The notes under the pieces are model-generated. The model did no database searches, was not told the origin of the DNA, and saw only the letters and a program-made list of their open reading frames with translations. Source: Tubiluchus corallicola (Eukaryota > Priapulida > Priapulimorpha > Priapulimorphida > Tubiluchidae). From it: a stretch of 64,000 nt of DNA. This document shows, piece by piece, positions 63,736 through 64,000 of the stretch; the stretch's first letter is position 1; the number at the start of each line of letters is the position of its first letter. Where the stretch lies: NCBI GenBank assembly GCA_030141605.1, contig JAQGDQ010000447.1:62001-126000 (forward strand), written 5' to 3'. The translations under genes and the position numbers were made by a program.

Positions 63736-64000
63736 TGACTACGGCTAAATCACGTTGAAGTTAAGCAATGTAGAGCCTGGTTAGTACTTGGATGGGTGAC
63801 CGCCTAGGAATACCAGGTGCTGTAGGCTTGCGAGATGCCCACATTGTATCTCGACACTAGGCGGAGGAGCTGCACAAGGCAGCAAACGGCTAGAGGGCGG
63901 AGGAGGTCAAGTGACCCAACGGCCATTTGTAGAGGAGTAAACCTTCCAAATCAGTAGTGGAGCCCCAAAGGCGGACCAGTGCAGCATGCTCACTGACTCC
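63736..64000 (+). mobile_element. 5S-derived SINE, second copy, cut by window end
   Basis: Head GGCTAAATCACGTTGAA is followed directly by GTTAAGCAATGTAGAGCC, so about 28 bp present in the 60-kb copy are deleted. The C-box part TGGATGGGTGACCGCCTAGG and the body (CTCGACACTAGGCGGAGGAG, CAGTGCAGCATGCTCACTGA) are intact. It lies about 65 bp after the fibrinogen-like exon, in its intron. Confidence 0.88.

Overview
This window is animal nuclear DNA: AT-rich, intron-rich and full of transposons. Genes are split into short phased exons with GT..AG introns, and most of the remainder is mobile-element debris. The families present (RTE and CR1/L2/Jockey-like LINE tails, hAT, Tc1/mariner, Tigger/pogo and piggyBac-type MITEs, and a 5S-rRNA-headed SINE) point to an invertebrate, probably aquatic. 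I cannot name the phylum from sequence alone.

Four genes can be read. (1) 763-5736, minus strand: the first six coding exons (213 codons) of an SLC18B1-like vesicular polyamine transporter; its 3' half lies left of the window. (2) 20285-25540, plus strand: a complete three-exon monocarboxylate-transporter-like protein (SLC16 family, 848 aa) with a very long central loop. (3) 28344-56118, minus strand: a complete 14-exon TEX2 gene (1173 aa), an ER lipid-transfer protein with a membrane hairpin, a PH-like region and an SMP domain. All splice phases close and the length is close to vertebrate TEX2. (4) 63510-63670, plus strand: one exon of an extracellular protein with a fibrinogen/CNTNAP-like IDPDG...VYCD module. 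SLC16 and TEX2 are convergent, while SLC18B1/SLC16 and TEX2/fibrinogen-like are divergent. The genes do not form a pathway; this is ordinary animal gene order.

The intergenic space and introns hold a layered transposon record. At least four nested insertions can be resolved by target-site duplications or TIRs: hAT in hAT twice, LINE in MITE, and hAT in LINE. A full-length 495-bp 5S-derived SINE has a perfect 11-bp target-site duplication, and its body module recurs at 40.1-40.4 kb without the 5S head. Eight minisatellite arrays (units 43-105 bp) lie mostly in introns or inside elements. A 570-bp compound trinucleotide array fills most of a TEX2 intron.

The least explained item is a Tigger-like TIR element at 33867-35242. 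It carries ten 71-bp repeats and a clean, comparatively GC-rich ORF of about 92 codons in antisense that I do not recognise. It may be a captured host exon. I found no CRISPR, operon, tRNA gene or prokaryotic feature.
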